43,345 nucleotides of DNA from Bacteroidales bacterium H4 (lineage in GTDB: Bacteria > Bacteroidota > Bacteroidia > Bacteroidales > Muribaculaceae). This document shows, piece by piece, positions 1 to 9,260 of this stretch (the first letter of the stretch is position 1; every line of letters starts with the position of its first letter). The notes beneath the pieces are model-generated. The model worked only from the letters and a program-made list of their open reading frames with translations. It ran no database searches and was not told where the DNA came from. Both the position numbers and the translations under genes were made by a program. The stretch covers positions 1 through 43,345 of the forward strand of contig DAAP01000050.1 in the NCBI GenBank assembly GCA_001701165.1, in the 5' to 3' direction.

Positions 1-71
1 TTTATTTAGGACAATATTGGCTCAAGAACATATCAAAGCGCAAAATAATAGGCTGAATCAAAAAAAAAGAG

Positions 72-79
72 TATCTTTG
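72..79 (+). promoter_or_regulatory. Bacteroidota -7 promoter box upstream of the GT32 gene
   Basis: TATCTTTG fits the Bacteroidota -7 consensus TAnnTTTG and lies about 120 nt before the first glycosyltransferase. No clear TTTG -33 box sits 19-21 nt upstream, so support is only from the -7 element. The rest of positions 1-198 shows no credible gene. Confidence 0.45.
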
Positions 80-198
80 CGGACGCTTTACCCTCAAAGC
101 CCTGTTTTTGCCGTAATTTGATGCCGGCGAAACAGTTTTTATACACTTATTATCGTTAAATATAGCCGAAACTGTTACATTAAGACACTTAAAACAAG

Positions 199-984
199 AT
201 GATTCCCAAGATAATACATCTCTGCTGGCTGTCGGGAGACCCATACCCTACAGACATACAACTATGCCTTGACTCTTGGAAAAAGCACCTTCCGGACTAT
301 GAAATCTGGCTTTGGGATACTAAACGATTTGACATTGACTCAACCCGATGGACCCGCCAAGCGTTCGACGCTAAGAAATACGCCTTTGCAGCGGACTATA
401 TTCGCTTGTACGCACTATACAATTATGGTGGAATATATCTCGATTCAGACGTCCTTGTATACAAAAGCTTTGACCCTCTACTGTCTCTGCCGTACTTTGT
501 CGGACACGACCAGGCAGGGTGCTTCGAGGCTGCCGTAATTGGTTGCGAACCCGGATGCCAATGGATTAAAGATATTTTGGACTCATACGAGGGCATGCCG
601 TTCATCCGCGAAGACGGAACATACGACATGCTGCCAATGCCATGCCGCTTCCGATTCGTGCTGTCTGGCAAAGGCTACAAATTCTACAAAATCAAGCATT
701 TGGAGGACCTCGATGCATCTCAATACGATATTACGCAAAAGCAAATGTACGTTTTTGACGGCAAGCATTTCAATGGTCGTAATAGTTTGGAAGTGCATCC
801 TACCAAGAAAACATATTGCTCACACAACTACGCCGGTAGTTGGAAAAAACAGGAAAAAAATTTTTTGAAAAGCATACTACCCAAATGGATTATAAAATCA
901 ATATACTTCATAGGCTGGAGGACTTGGCGCAAAAAAGAATTCAGTAAGCTTCAAATCCCTTTTGAAAAAAGTCGTAAGCGTTGA
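199..984 (+). CDS. GT32-family glycosyltransferase (capsular polysaccharide type)
   Basis: Predicted cytoplasmic sugar transferase of the GT32 / Gly_transf_sug fold (OCH1-like), 261 residues. The start IPKIIHLCW is the typical opening of this family. The stretch FAADYIRLYALYNYGGIYLDSDV (about residues 63-85) holds the R..L...GG.Y.D.D core, with the metal/nucleotide-sugar DxD motif at residues 82-84 (DSD). The C-terminus is basic and may contact the membrane. It is first in a run of four same-strand envelope genes, suggesting it adds one sugar to a surface glycan repeat unit. Donor and acceptor cannot be read from the sequence. The start ATG directly precedes the conserved N-terminus. Confidence 0.87.
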   Translation: MIPKIIHLCWLSGDPYPTDIQLCLDSWKKHLPDYEIWLWDTKRFDIDSTRWTRQAFDAKKYAFAADYIRLYALYNYGGIYLDSDVLVYKSFDPLLSLPYFVGHDQAGCFEAAVIGCEPGCQWIKDILDSYEGMPFIREDGTYDMLPMPCRFRFVLSGKGYKFYKIKHLEDLDASQYDITQKQMYVFDGKHFNGRNSLEVHPTKKTYCSHNYAGSWKKQEKNFLKSILPKWIIKSIYFIGWRTWRKKEFSKLQIPFEKSRKR

Positions 985-1165
985 CAATATGACGCGATGC
1001 AATACCACACAGAAGTCATCACAAACTATCATGCCAAATCCACTCCGAATACAAACGGTCAGATATACGGACTAATATGGTATTCTTGCCACCATTGCTA
1101 ACTATGACAAAGAGCGTCAGCGGCTATTAAGCCGGTACAATTAAACTTGCCCAATCCACTTCCAA

Positions 1166-2221
1166 ATGGCTAAAAAGAAATCAGGCACCATATTTGATAA
1201 AGTATTGTTCATCGGACCGGACTTAAAGGGACGAGGAGGTATCGTGTCCGTACTTCAGGCCTACCGCGATGCACTCCCGACATTCCACTTTATCAGCACC
1301 AACAGCCGACGTGGACTGATTCCGGGATTGTTTAATTTTGCTCGAACTTTAGTTGCGCTTCCTTTTATCAGACTTTTCAGGCCATACACGACACTTGACA
1401 TACATGGAGCCAATGGCAAATCATGGACTCGTAAACGCCTAATTATAAACCTCGGGCATATACTCGGCTACAAAATAGTATTTCACATGCATGGAGGTGA
1501 ATTACGCAAATACGTAGCGGCCAAAGGCACCGAATATTATATGAAATGCTTCAGGAAATGCCGCCACGTTGTCTTTCTGACCGATGCATGGACCAAATAT
1601 GCCCAACAAGAGTTAGGATGCACCAATGCCGTCACGCTGATGAATATTGTTCCGACACCGACGATGGCCAAACAGCCACGCACCGAAGGAGCGCCTATAT
1701 CCTTGGTTTATCTTGGCTATATCTACAAAGAAAAAGGTATTTTTGACCTCCTGGATGTCATTGCAAGCAATCGTGACAGATGGCTCGGACACCTGACCTT
1801 GACAATAGGCGGCCAATGGAACGAAGATCGCGTCCTAAACTTTATCAAAGACAACGACCTTGGCGGAATTGTCAAGTTTGTAGGCTGGGTATCCGGAGAT
1901 GACAAAGCAACGATATTATCCAAGACGGATATTCTTATACTGCCTTCCTATTATGAGGGCCTTCCCATTTCCATTCTCGAAGCAATGTCCTACGCAATGC
2001 CGGTCATAACTACTCCGGTAGGCGGCATACCCGAAGTGGTCACAGACGGCGTCGAAGGAACACTATTCACTCCGGGAGATAAAGCCGCGATGACTCGTGC
2101 CATAGACAGATACATAGAATGCCCCGGACTGATTATCAAACAGGGAAATGCCGGATGGGAAAAATCAAAACTATTTTCGCCGGAACACATAGTAAATCGG
2201 CTATCACAGATTCTCGAATAA
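1166..2221 (+). CDS. GT4-family (GT-B fold) glycosyltransferase
   Basis: Retaining GT-B glycosyltransferase of the glycosyl transferases group 1 / GT4 type, 351 residues. The N-terminal Rossmann half carries the glycine-rich loop GRGGI (residues 22-26). The C-terminal nucleotide-sugar half carries YYEGLPISILEAMSYAMPV, containing the E-x7-E motif (E264 and E272), followed by TTPVGGIPEVV. It acts on cytoplasmic polysaccharide intermediates in related systems; the sugar is not predictable. It is separated from the GT32 gene by 181 nt in which I see no gene, and is followed after 18 nt by the CapK-like gene, so the two are probably co-transcribed. Confidence 0.92.
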   Translation: MAKKKSGTIFDKVLFIGPDLKGRGGIVSVLQAYRDALPTFHFISTNSRRGLIPGLFNFARTLVALPFIRLFRPYTTLDIHGANGKSWTRKRLIINLGHILGYKIVFHMHGGELRKYVAAKGTEYYMKCFRKCRHVVFLTDAWTKYAQQELGCTNAVTLMNIVPTPTMAKQPRTEGAPISLVYLGYIYKEKGIFDLLDVIASNRDRWLGHLTLTIGGQWNEDRVLNFIKDNDLGGIVKFVGWVSGDDKATILSKTDILILPSYYEGLPISILEAMSYAMPVITTPVGGIPEVVTDGVEGTLFTPGDKAAMTRAIDRYIECPGLIIKQGNAGWEKSKLFSPEHIVNRLSQILE

Positions 2222-2239
2222 CGCCAAAATACGCATACA

Positions 2240-3613
2240 ATGTCCAAGACACATATAGCAGATATCCTAAAAACCGGTATTACCGGCCTGCCAAATTGGG
2301 TTAATATTCCATTACTATATCTAAATCCTTTGAGGGAAGGCGTATACGGCCGGGCTTACCGCAAATTCAAATCTAATATGCCCAATCTGGACCCGGATAG
2401 GATGCTTATAGATATGACAAACTATGCCATTAAAAACGTTCCGTTTTACCGAAAACGCTATAAGGGTTTAGTTATCTCCGGTATTGATCAATTCAAACGC
2501 GAAATAGGTTTCATATCTCGTAAAGACATCGATGCAAACTGGGATGATTTTGTCGCCGATGGTTGCGACTTAAAAAAAACAGTTTTTAAGACAACAAGCG
2601 GGACCTCCGGCGTTCCACTCCGTATGCTTATTCCCGCCAACCGATACGTCCAAGAAATGGCTTTTGTCAATAATATTTGGCATAGATGCGGATGGAACTT
2701 TGATATTAAAGCCACTATTCGCGGAGCAGAAATGAACGGCAATCAAATATACTGCGTTAATCCGGTTACGCGCGAATTCATATTTGACTCTCACCGGCTT
2801 TGTCCGAAGTATGCTGCAGATATAGTACACATTATGCAAAGGCATAATGTGCATACAATATATTCATACCCGTCTGTAGCATGTAATTTTCTGAAACTAT
2901 GCCGAGACCAAGGCATTGACACCTCATTCATCAAATACGCATTGTTGTCTTCCGAAGCCGTAACAAAAGATCAATACGTATTTTTGACCAAAACCAACGG
3001 CATCTCAATCTCCTTTACATATGGACATACAGAGAAACTATTGCTGGCCGGTAACATCAATGGCACGACATTAAAACTCGAACAAGCATACGGCTACGCC
3101 GAGCTTATAGACGAAAATGGCAATGACATAAGCACCCCCGGCGGTTACGGCGAATTGACGGGCTCTACGTTGTATAATTTCTATTTCCCTTTGCTTCGCT
3201 ATCGTACAGACGACTACGCATCCCTTGACCACATCGAAAAATCCCCCTATGGGTACGACGAAATGTATTTGTCAAGCATCGATGGACGTCACGCTTTCAA
3301 CACTCTACTTCGAGCGGATGGTACTTCGACAACCGAAACAGCGATAATTCTTTCTGACGATTTTTACACTCATATTGAGGGCCTGCAGTACATCCAAAAA
3401 AAATCAGGATATGTAACAGTTTGCGTCATTCCCGGAAAGGGCTATACAGAAGACGATGCCCGATATTTATTTGAGCAAACGGCACATGTTATGGGCGGGC
3501 CCCAATTTGTGGAGATTAAAGAGGTTACCGAAATCCAAATGTTGCCGAACGGAAAATTCCTTCCCGTATTGAACTACATTCTCAATCCGGTTCTCACACA
3601 AAGACATTCATAA
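2240..3613 (+). CDS. CapK-like / phenylacetate-CoA ligase-like adenylate-forming enzyme
   Basis: Member of the ANL adenylate-forming superfamily related to phenylacetate-CoA ligase and the CapK proteins of capsule clusters, 457 residues. The P-loop-like ATP motif TTSGTSGVP is at residues 118-126. A YRTDD motif (about residue 330) matches the A7 region that contacts ribose, and LPNGKF near the C-terminus is the A10 loop with the adenylation lysine. In polysaccharide clusters such proteins are thought to activate an acid for transfer onto a sugar, and the adjacent acyltransferase would fit. The substrate is unknown. Start is ATG, 18 nt after the GT4 stop. Confidence 0.88.
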   Translation: MSKTHIADILKTGITGLPNWVNIPLLYLNPLREGVYGRAYRKFKSNMPNLDPDRMLIDMTNYAIKNVPFYRKRYKGLVISGIDQFKREIGFISRKDIDANWDDFVADGCDLKKTVFKTTSGTSGVPLRMLIPANRYVQEMAFVNNIWHRCGWNFDIKATIRGAEMNGNQIYCVNPVTREFIFDSHRLCPKYAADIVHIMQRHNVHTIYSYPSVACNFLKLCRDQGIDTSFIKYALLSSEAVTKDQYVFLTKTNGISISFTYGHTEKLLLAGNINGTTLKLEQAYGYAELIDENGNDISTPGGYGELTGSTLYNFYFPLLRYRTDDYASLDHIEKSPYGYDEMYLSSIDGRHAFNTLLRADGTSTTETAIILSDDFYTHIEGLQYIQKKSGYVTVCVIPGKGYTEDDARYLFEQTAHVMGGPQFVEIKEVTEIQMLPNGKFLPVLNYILNPVLTQRHS

Positions 3614-3654
3614 GTTCGGGCGCTAATTATCGAAATTCGCAACGATATCCTCTA

Positions 3655-4737
3655 ATGAAACTACAACTTCAACCAACGGCAACACTCACATACCGCAAAG
3701 CCGAAAAAACAAAAATCACGGGACTTAACGTTCTTAAATTGCTATGCGCTTTTTTTGTTGTTCATGCCCATGTAGACTGCCTCTACACCGATTGGGTATA
3801 CTGCATAGTCCGCATTGCAGTCCCTATCTTTTTTATGATTTCCGGGTATTTTTTGTGTGATGACTCCGGTGTCATTCAAACCGGGCACATCAAAAAAATA
3901 ATCAAGCACATGATTCCCGTCATCATCTTTGTCAACCTCATATACTTTTTATATTCTCTCATTCCCGAACCCTACGGCCACTTATGCAAACTTGATCAGT
4001 TGTCAAGCCCGGACACATGGGTGCTACTGATATACCCCGGTTCATCATTCTTTCACCCCGGCTGGTATCTAAATGCCTACATCATCGCGCTATGCGTTAT
4101 CGCCTTATTAGTAAAGCTGCACTGCGACAAGCTTTTGTATGTTTGGATATTTATAGGGCTGTTTATTAACTTCGCCTTCGGGGCATTAGCCTTCACTTGG
4201 TTAGACAACGCTAATGCAACATTCCTCGGCATCGAGTATTCAAAAATATCTCTTATTCTCAACCGCAACTTCTACACAATAGCCCTACCCTTCATCGCTA
4301 TGGGGCTTTTCGTAAGACGGAACCAAAAGCATCTTGCACGCATGGCCGCGTCCAAGTATATGTACGTCGCTGTTGTACTGTTGTTAGTTGCCGGAGTAGC
4401 CGAGCACATGTGGCAGAAAAGCATAAATCCGGCAGTATTCAGCACACACTTATTCACGCCGCTTGCAGCCATGTCACTCTTCCTGTTCGCTCTTCCACGC
4501 TTCAAAGCGAACCGATGGCAGACCGCCGCAAACTATGGTCAGCGCTACTCGGCAAGCATATACTACTGGCACCTTTTGGTAAACTACATTATACTGGAAT
4601 CATTGCTACAACCATTGGCTCCAACATTCTTTAGCGACTGGGGCGCACCTATATGCTGCATACTATCTTTATTGCTGGCGATGTTTATCTATCACTCCAA
4701 ACAGAAGTACAAGACCATACCTTCCTGGATGGGTTAA
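3655..4737 (+). CDS. Acyltransferase 3 family membrane protein
   Basis: Integral membrane O-acyltransferase of the acyltransferase 3 (OafA/NolL/WecH-like) family, 360 residues with about ten hydrophobic segments. The opening GLNVLKLLCAFFVVHAHVD matches the conserved first helix, with a catalytic-type histidine pair (HAH near residue 38) and a basic cytoplasmic N-terminus. PIFFMISGYF is the second family signature, and YYWHLLVNYIIL near the C-terminus is the last conserved block. It probably transfers an acetyl or other acyl group to the polysaccharide built by the upstream genes. It is the last gene before a strong hairpin, so it likely ends the operon. Confidence 0.92.
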   Translation: MKLQLQPTATLTYRKAEKTKITGLNVLKLLCAFFVVHAHVDCLYTDWVYCIVRIAVPIFFMISGYFLCDDSGVIQTGHIKKIIKHMIPVIIFVNLIYFLYSLIPEPYGHLCKLDQLSSPDTWVLLIYPGSSFFHPGWYLNAYIIALCVIALLVKLHCDKLLYVWIFIGLFINFAFGALAFTWLDNANATFLGIEYSKISLILNRNFYTIALPFIAMGLFVRRNQKHLARMAASKYMYVAVVLLLVAGVAEHMWQKSINPAVFSTHLFTPLAAMSLFLFALPRFKANRWQTAANYGQRYSASIYYWHLLVNYIILESLLQPLAPTFFSDWGAPICCILSLLLAMFIYHSKQKYKTIPSWMG

Positions 4738-4754
4738 CCTAAATCCGCACATAT

Positions 4755-4810
4755 AAAACGTTGCCAAAAAACGCACGAATACAATCACGGCTGCTTTTGG
4801 CAACGTTTTT
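4755..4810 (+). terminator. Rho-independent terminator after the polysaccharide genes
   Basis: A perfect 15-bp inverted repeat (AAAACGTTGCCAAAA at 4755-4769 with its complement at 4795-4809) has a 25-nt loop and ends in a T-run. It lies between the acyltransferase stop and grpE. The loop is long for a simple terminator, so attenuation before grpE is also possible. Confidence 0.72.
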
Positions 4811-4843
4811 GCTATAAGATGGTGGTGACACAAAACTACGAAT

Positions 4844-5479
4844 ATGGAAAAGAACAAATATAATAAAAGCGAAAAAACCAACAACAAACAGCAGCATAAC
4901 ACAGCCGACGAAGCAGTGGAACAAGAAGCCTCGCAGACGCAGGACGAGGCTGCAACCGAAGGCGAAAGCACTGACGTCAAGGCAGATGCAGAGCCTGAAG
5001 AAGAATTGAGCGAAGTAGACAAGCTCAAGAAAGAACTGGAAGAAACTCGTGACCAACTCGAAAAAGAGAAAAAAGAATACCTGTTCCTGATGGCAGACTT
5101 TGACAATTTCCGCAAACGCACCATACGCGAACGCAGCGAATTAATCAAAAACGCCGCCGAAAAAACCCTCAAAGACCTGCTGCCCATAGTCGATGACTTT
5201 GAGCGCGGACTCGAAGCATCCAAAGACGCTGCCGCAGCAAAGGCCATACACGATGGCATGGAGTTGATATACAACAAGCTGATAAAACATCTCGGCGACA
5301 ACGGAGTCAAGGCTATGGAGTCTACCGGCGCCGATTTCAATGCCGACATCCATGAGGCCATAGCCACCATTCCCGCCACGGACGAATCTCAAAAAGGCAA
5401 AGTCATCGATACAACACAAAAAGGCTATACAATCAACGACAAAGTACTACGCCACGCCAAAGTCGTCGTAGCACAATAA
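4844..5479 (+). CDS. grpE: Nucleotide exchange factor GrpE
   Basis: Co-chaperone that releases ADP from DnaK, 211 residues. It has a long acidic, Gln/Glu-rich N-terminus (about 1-60), then a coiled-coil helix with the heptad-rich stretch LKKELEETRDQLEKEKKEY. The conserved block LMADFDNFRKRT follows, then LLPIVDDFERGL. The C-terminal beta domain holds VIDTTQKGYTINDKVLRHAKVVVAQ, essentially the family signature (GY..+..vLRpA.V.V). dnaJ follows after 43 nt. dnaK is on the same strand but about 22 kb away at 28645, so the chaperone genes are split rather than in one operon. Confidence 0.97.
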   Translation: MEKNKYNKSEKTNNKQQHNTADEAVEQEASQTQDEAATEGESTDVKADAEPEEELSEVDKLKKELEETRDQLEKEKKEYLFLMADFDNFRKRTIRERSELIKNAAEKTLKDLLPIVDDFERGLEASKDAAAAKAIHDGMELIYNKLIKHLGDNGVKAMESTGADFNADIHEAIATIPATDESQKGKVIDTTQKGYTINDKVLRHAKVVVAQ

Positions 5480-5522
5480 CTTTCCGGACGCACACGAGCA
5501 TCCAATTGCACAACACAAAACA

Positions 5523-6695
5523 ATGGATAAAAGAGACTACTACGAAGTACTTGGCGTGAGCAAGACTGCCACACCGGACGAGATCAAAAAGGCATACCGC
5601 ACACTCGCCATCAAGTACCATCCCGACCGCCACCAAAGCGACCCCGAAGACAAGAAAAAGGAAGCCGAGGAGAAGTTCAAGGAGGCAGCCGAGGCTTACG
5701 ACGTGCTCAGCGACCCGGACAAGCGCCAGAAGTACGACCAATTCGGCCACAGCATGGGCCCGCAAGGATTCGGCGGTGGCGCAGGCGGATTCTACCACGC
5801 CGGCGGTATGTCTATGGACGACATATTCGCACAATTCGGCGACATATTCGGCGGACGTATGCACTTCGGCGGCAACGCCGGCACACGTGCTCGCCGCAGC
5901 GTCAACCGCGGCTCGGATTTGCGCATACGCGTCAAACTGACACTTGAGGACATCGCCAAGGGCGTTACCAAGACACTGAAGATACCTACAGACGTCAAAT
6001 GCGACCACTGCAACGGAACCGGAGCCAAGGACGGCACAGCCACCGCCGGGTGCCAGACATGCCACGGCACAGGCGTGGTCACTCGCGTCCAGCAGACCAT
6101 ACTCGGAGCCATGCAGACACAGACTACTTGTCCAAACTGCCACGGCTCGGGCAAGGTCATCACCGAAAAATGCCCTTACTGCCACGGCACAGGCGTACAA
6201 CGCCAAGATCGCCAAGTGACATTCTCCATACCCGCCGGCGTCACCGACGAGATGGTCCTGACACTGCGCGGCGAAGGCAACGCCCCTCAGAACGGCGGTG
6301 TCAACGGCGACCTGCTCGTAGTCATTGAGGAGCTGAAGCACCCGGAGCTGATACGCGATGGCAACGACGTAATATACAACCTAATGCTTGATCTTCCCAC
6401 GGCCATACTCGGCGGCAGCGTCGAAGTGCCCACTATCAACGGACGCGCACGCCTGAAAATCGCCCCCGGCACCCAGCCCGGCAAAATCCTGCGTATGCGC
6501 GGAAAAGGCCTTCCCGAATATGACAGCCGCAACGTGGGCGATGAGCTTATCAACGTGATGGTATACATCCCCGAGACACTTACGGCTGACGAGAAAGCCG
6601 CCGTCGAAAAGCTCCAAGGCTCGGCCAACTTCAAGCCCTCCGAGGAAGACAAGCAACGATTGTTCTCCAAATTCAAACACATCTTTGAAGACTAA
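5523..6695 (+). CDS. dnaJ: Chaperone protein DnaJ
   Basis: Type I Hsp40, 390 residues, with all domains present. The J domain is at about 1-70 with the HPD motif inside KYHPDRH. The Gly/Phe-rich linker is at about 78-120. The zinc domain has four CxxCxGxG repeats (CDHCNGTG, CQTCHGTG, CPNCHGSG, CPYCHGTG) at about 160-232. The C-terminal substrate-binding domains include the GDLLV segment. It stimulates DnaK ATPase activity and delivers unfolded proteins. The gene follows grpE by 43 nt and is probably co-transcribed with it. Confidence 0.98.
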   Translation: MDKRDYYEVLGVSKTATPDEIKKAYRTLAIKYHPDRHQSDPEDKKKEAEEKFKEAAEAYDVLSDPDKRQKYDQFGHSMGPQGFGGGAGGFYHAGGMSMDDIFAQFGDIFGGRMHFGGNAGTRARRSVNRGSDLRIRVKLTLEDIAKGVTKTLKIPTDVKCDHCNGTGAKDGTATAGCQTCHGTGVVTRVQQTILGAMQTQTTCPNCHGSGKVITEKCPYCHGTGVQRQDRQVTFSIPAGVTDEMVLTLRGEGNAPQNGGVNGDLLVVIEELKHPELIRDGNDVIYNLMLDLPTAILGGSVEVPTINGRARLKIAPGTQPGKILRMRGKGLPEYDSRNVGDELINVMVYIPETLTADEKAAVEKLQGSANFKPSEEDKQRLFSKFKHIFED

Positions 6696-6724
6696 GTTCC
6701 ACATTGGAACTATATAAAATAAAT

Positions 6725-7630
6725 ATGAGCATATACAGCTCGCATGACGCCCCCGTATGCGGACGGTTTGCCCCGTCGCCTACGGGGCGCATGCATTTAG
6801 GCAATATCTATACAGCCGTACTCTCCTGCTACTATGCTCGCCGCAAAGGCGGTCGATGGATACTGCGAATCGAGGACTTGGACCCGCAACGGTCGCGATC
6901 CGAATACGCCGACATCCTTATGGACGACCTGCAATGGCTGGGCTTACAATGGGACGGCGAACCGCAATACCAAAGCCGGAGGCACGACATCTACGCCAAG
7001 GCACTTAGCCGGCTGTCCGCCCTCGGTCTCGTCTATCCCTGCCGATGCACCCGCGCCGACATTATGACCACCCAAGCGCCGCACCAAAGCGACGGCCACA
7101 TCGTTTATACCGGCACTTGCCGGCCGAGCACGCCGATACACGATGCTGCATCTATATCCGAGACACTGCGCATGATGGTACCGCCCTACCCTAATTTTTT
7201 GCACAAGAACGGAGACACAAACATCGCCTTCGATGATGTGATACACGGCCATTTGAACGTAAATCTTGCCAACACCTGCGGCGACTTTGTGCTACGGCGG
7301 CGCGATGGCGCATGGGCTTACCAATTGGCCGTAGCCGTGGATGATGCGCTGATGGGCGTAACCCAAGTAGTGCGTGGCGAAGATTTGCTGCTGTCCACCG
7401 CCGTACAACGATACATCCAAGGCTTATTGGGTCTGCCTATGCCATCGGAATACATACACCTGCCGCTGCTGTGCAACCAAGCAGGACAACGACTGTCCAA
7501 GCGCGACGGAGCCATGGCTATGGATCAACTGCGACTGCAGAATACGCCCGAGCAAATCATTGGGATGATATGCCTGCACGCCGGACTGGAGACGGAAGAA
7601 GTGCTAACTGTTATACAACGCACACAGTAA
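6725..7630 (+). CDS. gluQ: Glutamyl-Q tRNA(Asp) synthetase (GluQRS)
   Basis: Truncated class I glutamyl-tRNA synthetase paralogue that glutamylates queuosine in tRNA(Asp), 301 residues from the chosen start. VCGRFAPSPTGRMHLGN carries the HIGH-like motif (residues 23-27), and QRLSKRDGA is the KMSKS-like motif (256-260). C106-x-C108 with Y128-x3-C132 matches the C-x-C...Y-x3-C zinc site of GluQRS. There is no anticodon-binding domain, as expected. The frame is open from a TTG at 6704, but ATG at 6725 places the conserved block at the usual distance. It starts 29 nt after dnaJ. Convergent with the next gene. Confidence 0.93.
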   Translation: MSIYSSHDAPVCGRFAPSPTGRMHLGNIYTAVLSCYYARRKGGRWILRIEDLDPQRSRSEYADILMDDLQWLGLQWDGEPQYQSRRHDIYAKALSRLSALGLVYPCRCTRADIMTTQAPHQSDGHIVYTGTCRPSTPIHDAASISETLRMMVPPYPNFLHKNGDTNIAFDDVIHGHLNVNLANTCGDFVLRRRDGAWAYQLAVAVDDALMGVTQVVRGEDLLLSTAVQRYIQGLLGLPMPSEYIHLPLLCNQAGQRLSKRDGAMAMDQLRLQNTPEQIIGMICLHAGLETEEVLTVIQRTQ

Positions 7631-7672
7631 AATCACTGCACGAAAAGCAAGCATACCATCCGCTATACAATC

Positions 7673-8311
7673 TTACTTCTGCCGACCTCGCTCGTATTGT
7701 TCGTCTACGATTGTCGCTGTCGGCACACCATCAATCCAACGCCGCAAAGTGGGTACATCCAAGCTGTCCGTTTGCGAATAATAATCGCCCAAACGCAGTC
7801 CTATGACGTAGGCTATGGGCGCGTCAAACATCGCTTCGCGACCGCTGTACGATGCCACCTCCGTAAGTTCGGAAGCCCAATTATCCAAATCGGTGGCCGC
7901 CTTGGCTCTCAGCTTTACAGATTTGTCTTGACGACAACGTTCCATCTTACGCCAAAAGTACAGCCAATCGCGAGACAACGGATTGAGGAACAACAGCGTT
8001 CCGCCATCTACATAGTATCGGAAAATGCGCTTCATCTGCGGTTCGGACACCGTGTCCATCAGTCCGCGCGGTATAACCACAGCCTTAATAGATGAATCTA
8101 TCGAGCGAACACATCGAAAGTCGCCGAGCAGCGTCTCTTCATCATCGTTAAAACTCGATGCAGGCACGCACAAAGTCGGGACAGAATCCGTAGCGGTACT
8201 GTCGGACTGAATACCCTTTTGATCATCACTTTTGCTTTTGGTGGTACACGCGGCTACAGCCCACAAGATTCCGACAAACGCGATTGCCGGATATTTGCAT
8301 CGTAAATTCAT
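7673..8311 (-). CDS. Lipoprotein of unknown function
   Basis: Protein of 212 residues with a lipoprotein signal peptide: basic start, hydrophobic core AFVGILWAVAAC and a lipobox-like VAAC with acceptor Cys22. A polar spacer follows. The body (about 45-205) contains VKAVVIPRGLMDTVSEP and YYVDGGTLLFLNPLSRDWLYFW, resembling a Rossmann-like open sheet, but I do not recognise the family. The start ATG overlaps the stop of the upstream exonuclease gene by 4 nt (ATGA), so the two are translationally coupled. Location is presumably the periplasmic or outer-membrane face. Confidence 0.8.
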   Translation of the reverse strand: MNLRCKYPAIAFVGILWAVAACTTKSKSDDQKGIQSDSTATDSVPTLCVPASSFNDDEETLLGDFRCVRSIDSSIKAVVIPRGLMDTVSEPQMKRIFRYYVDGGTLLFLNPLSRDWLYFWRKMERCRQDKSVKLRAKAATDLDNWASELTEVASYSGREAMFDAPIAYVIGLRLGDYYSQTDSLDVPTLRRWIDGVPTATIVDEQYERGRQK

Positions 8312-9153
8312 ATCACTTTAAGTTTTTTCAGTTGTACATAGCAATCGTGCACGGCACGCACATCGGCCGCCCCGTTGTGAGCGTTCTCTAATTCGTGTCC
8401 GAAAAGAATGTAATACAATTCGGACAACCTCGGCCACTTGTAGACATACACAGGATGCGGTATAGCGCAAAACGCCGTAGACATCTTCATCGTGCACACC
8501 ATAGGCATATCGTCAAGTATGTCAGGCAGTCCCAATCGACGACACTCGGCGCCGATGACATTGCGATCAAACCAAATATTATGTCCCACCAAACGGACAC
8601 ACCCCTTAGCATCAGCGGCAAGAGCTTCAAGCGCCTCGGACAACTCAACGCCTTCGCGCAAAGCCGTTGCAGTGTCTATGCCGTGAATATCGACAACTTC
8701 CTCAGGAATTATAAAACCGCGTGGACACACTATCATATCGCCATCGTGCACTATCGTGCCCGACCCATCTACTACAAGCCAACTGAGGCGCACCATACGC
8801 GGCCAATTCTCGGGACACTCGGTACACGACACTTCGCTGTTGAGTGCCAGTCCAGTAGTCTCGACATCGACCATCAGTACCGTCCCATCGCGATTGGGTG
8901 CACCATACGTCGTCTCGCCATCACAGACAACGGCGTCCGTATCCTCCTCCGCGTCGTCATACACCCTCGACTGCGGCACACGTCGTACCGACCCGGCAGC
9001 AAACATTCCGAATCCGGGCGCGGCATACGTCTCGTACGAACCCACGGATGCGGAACGATGGCGGCATCGATGCCACCGACGACATATCACAACAATGGCA
9101 AGGCATACAAGCGTGATGCCCAACACTATTGTATATACCATGTCCTGTTCCAT
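8308..9153 (-). CDS. Membrane-anchored DEDDh 3'-5' exonuclease-like protein
   Basis: Predicted 281-residue protein with one N-terminal transmembrane helix (about 6-24, YTIVLGITLVCLAIVVIC), a basic linker and a DnaQ/RNase T-type exonuclease domain (about 92-275). The DEDDh residues are visible: D96 and E98 in VDVETTG, D196 in GHNIWFDRN, and H259 and D264 in AHNGAADVRA. It may trim DNA or RNA 3' ends; the substrate is unknown. A helix in front of a soluble exonuclease domain is unusual. The frame is open upstream to a TTG at 9198, but ATG at 9153 gives a compact hydrophobic anchor. It overlaps the lipoprotein gene by 4 nt. Confidence 0.87.
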   Translation of the reverse strand: MEQDMVYTIVLGITLVCLAIVVICRRWHRCRHRSASVGSYETYAAPGFGMFAAGSVRRVPQSRVYDDAEEDTDAVVCDGETTYGAPNRDGTVLMVDVETTGLALNSEVSCTECPENWPRMVRLSWLVVDGSGTIVHDGDMIVCPRGFIIPEEVVDIHGIDTATALREGVELSEALEALAADAKGCVRLVGHNIWFDRNVIGAECRRLGLPDILDDMPMVCTMKMSTAFCAIPHPVYVYKWPRLSELYYILFGHELENAHNGAADVRAVHDCYVQLKKLKVI

Positions 9154-9216
9154 AGCGGACTTTTCTTGGAGTAATACAGCACTTTGGCTGCTAAACAATT
9201 AAGTACCAAAAGACAA

Positions 9217-9248
9217 AGAGAGCCGTCATCGCATGGTGACAGCTCTCT
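9217..9248 (-). terminator. Terminator hairpin downstream of tRNA-Glu
   Basis: On the minus strand AGAGAGC-T-GTCA pairs with TGAC-G-GCTCTCT around an 8-nt loop, then TTTGTCTTTT follows. It lies 13 nt past the tRNA 3' end and separates it from the exonuclease gene. Confidence 0.8.
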
Positions 9249-9260
9249 GTATTCGGCGAG

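Noticed and set aside
5433..6341. 302-codon open frame antisense to dnaJ
   Set aside because: Same reason: the dnaJ frame has all domains, while the antisense product is Ala/Val/Cys-rich with no motif.
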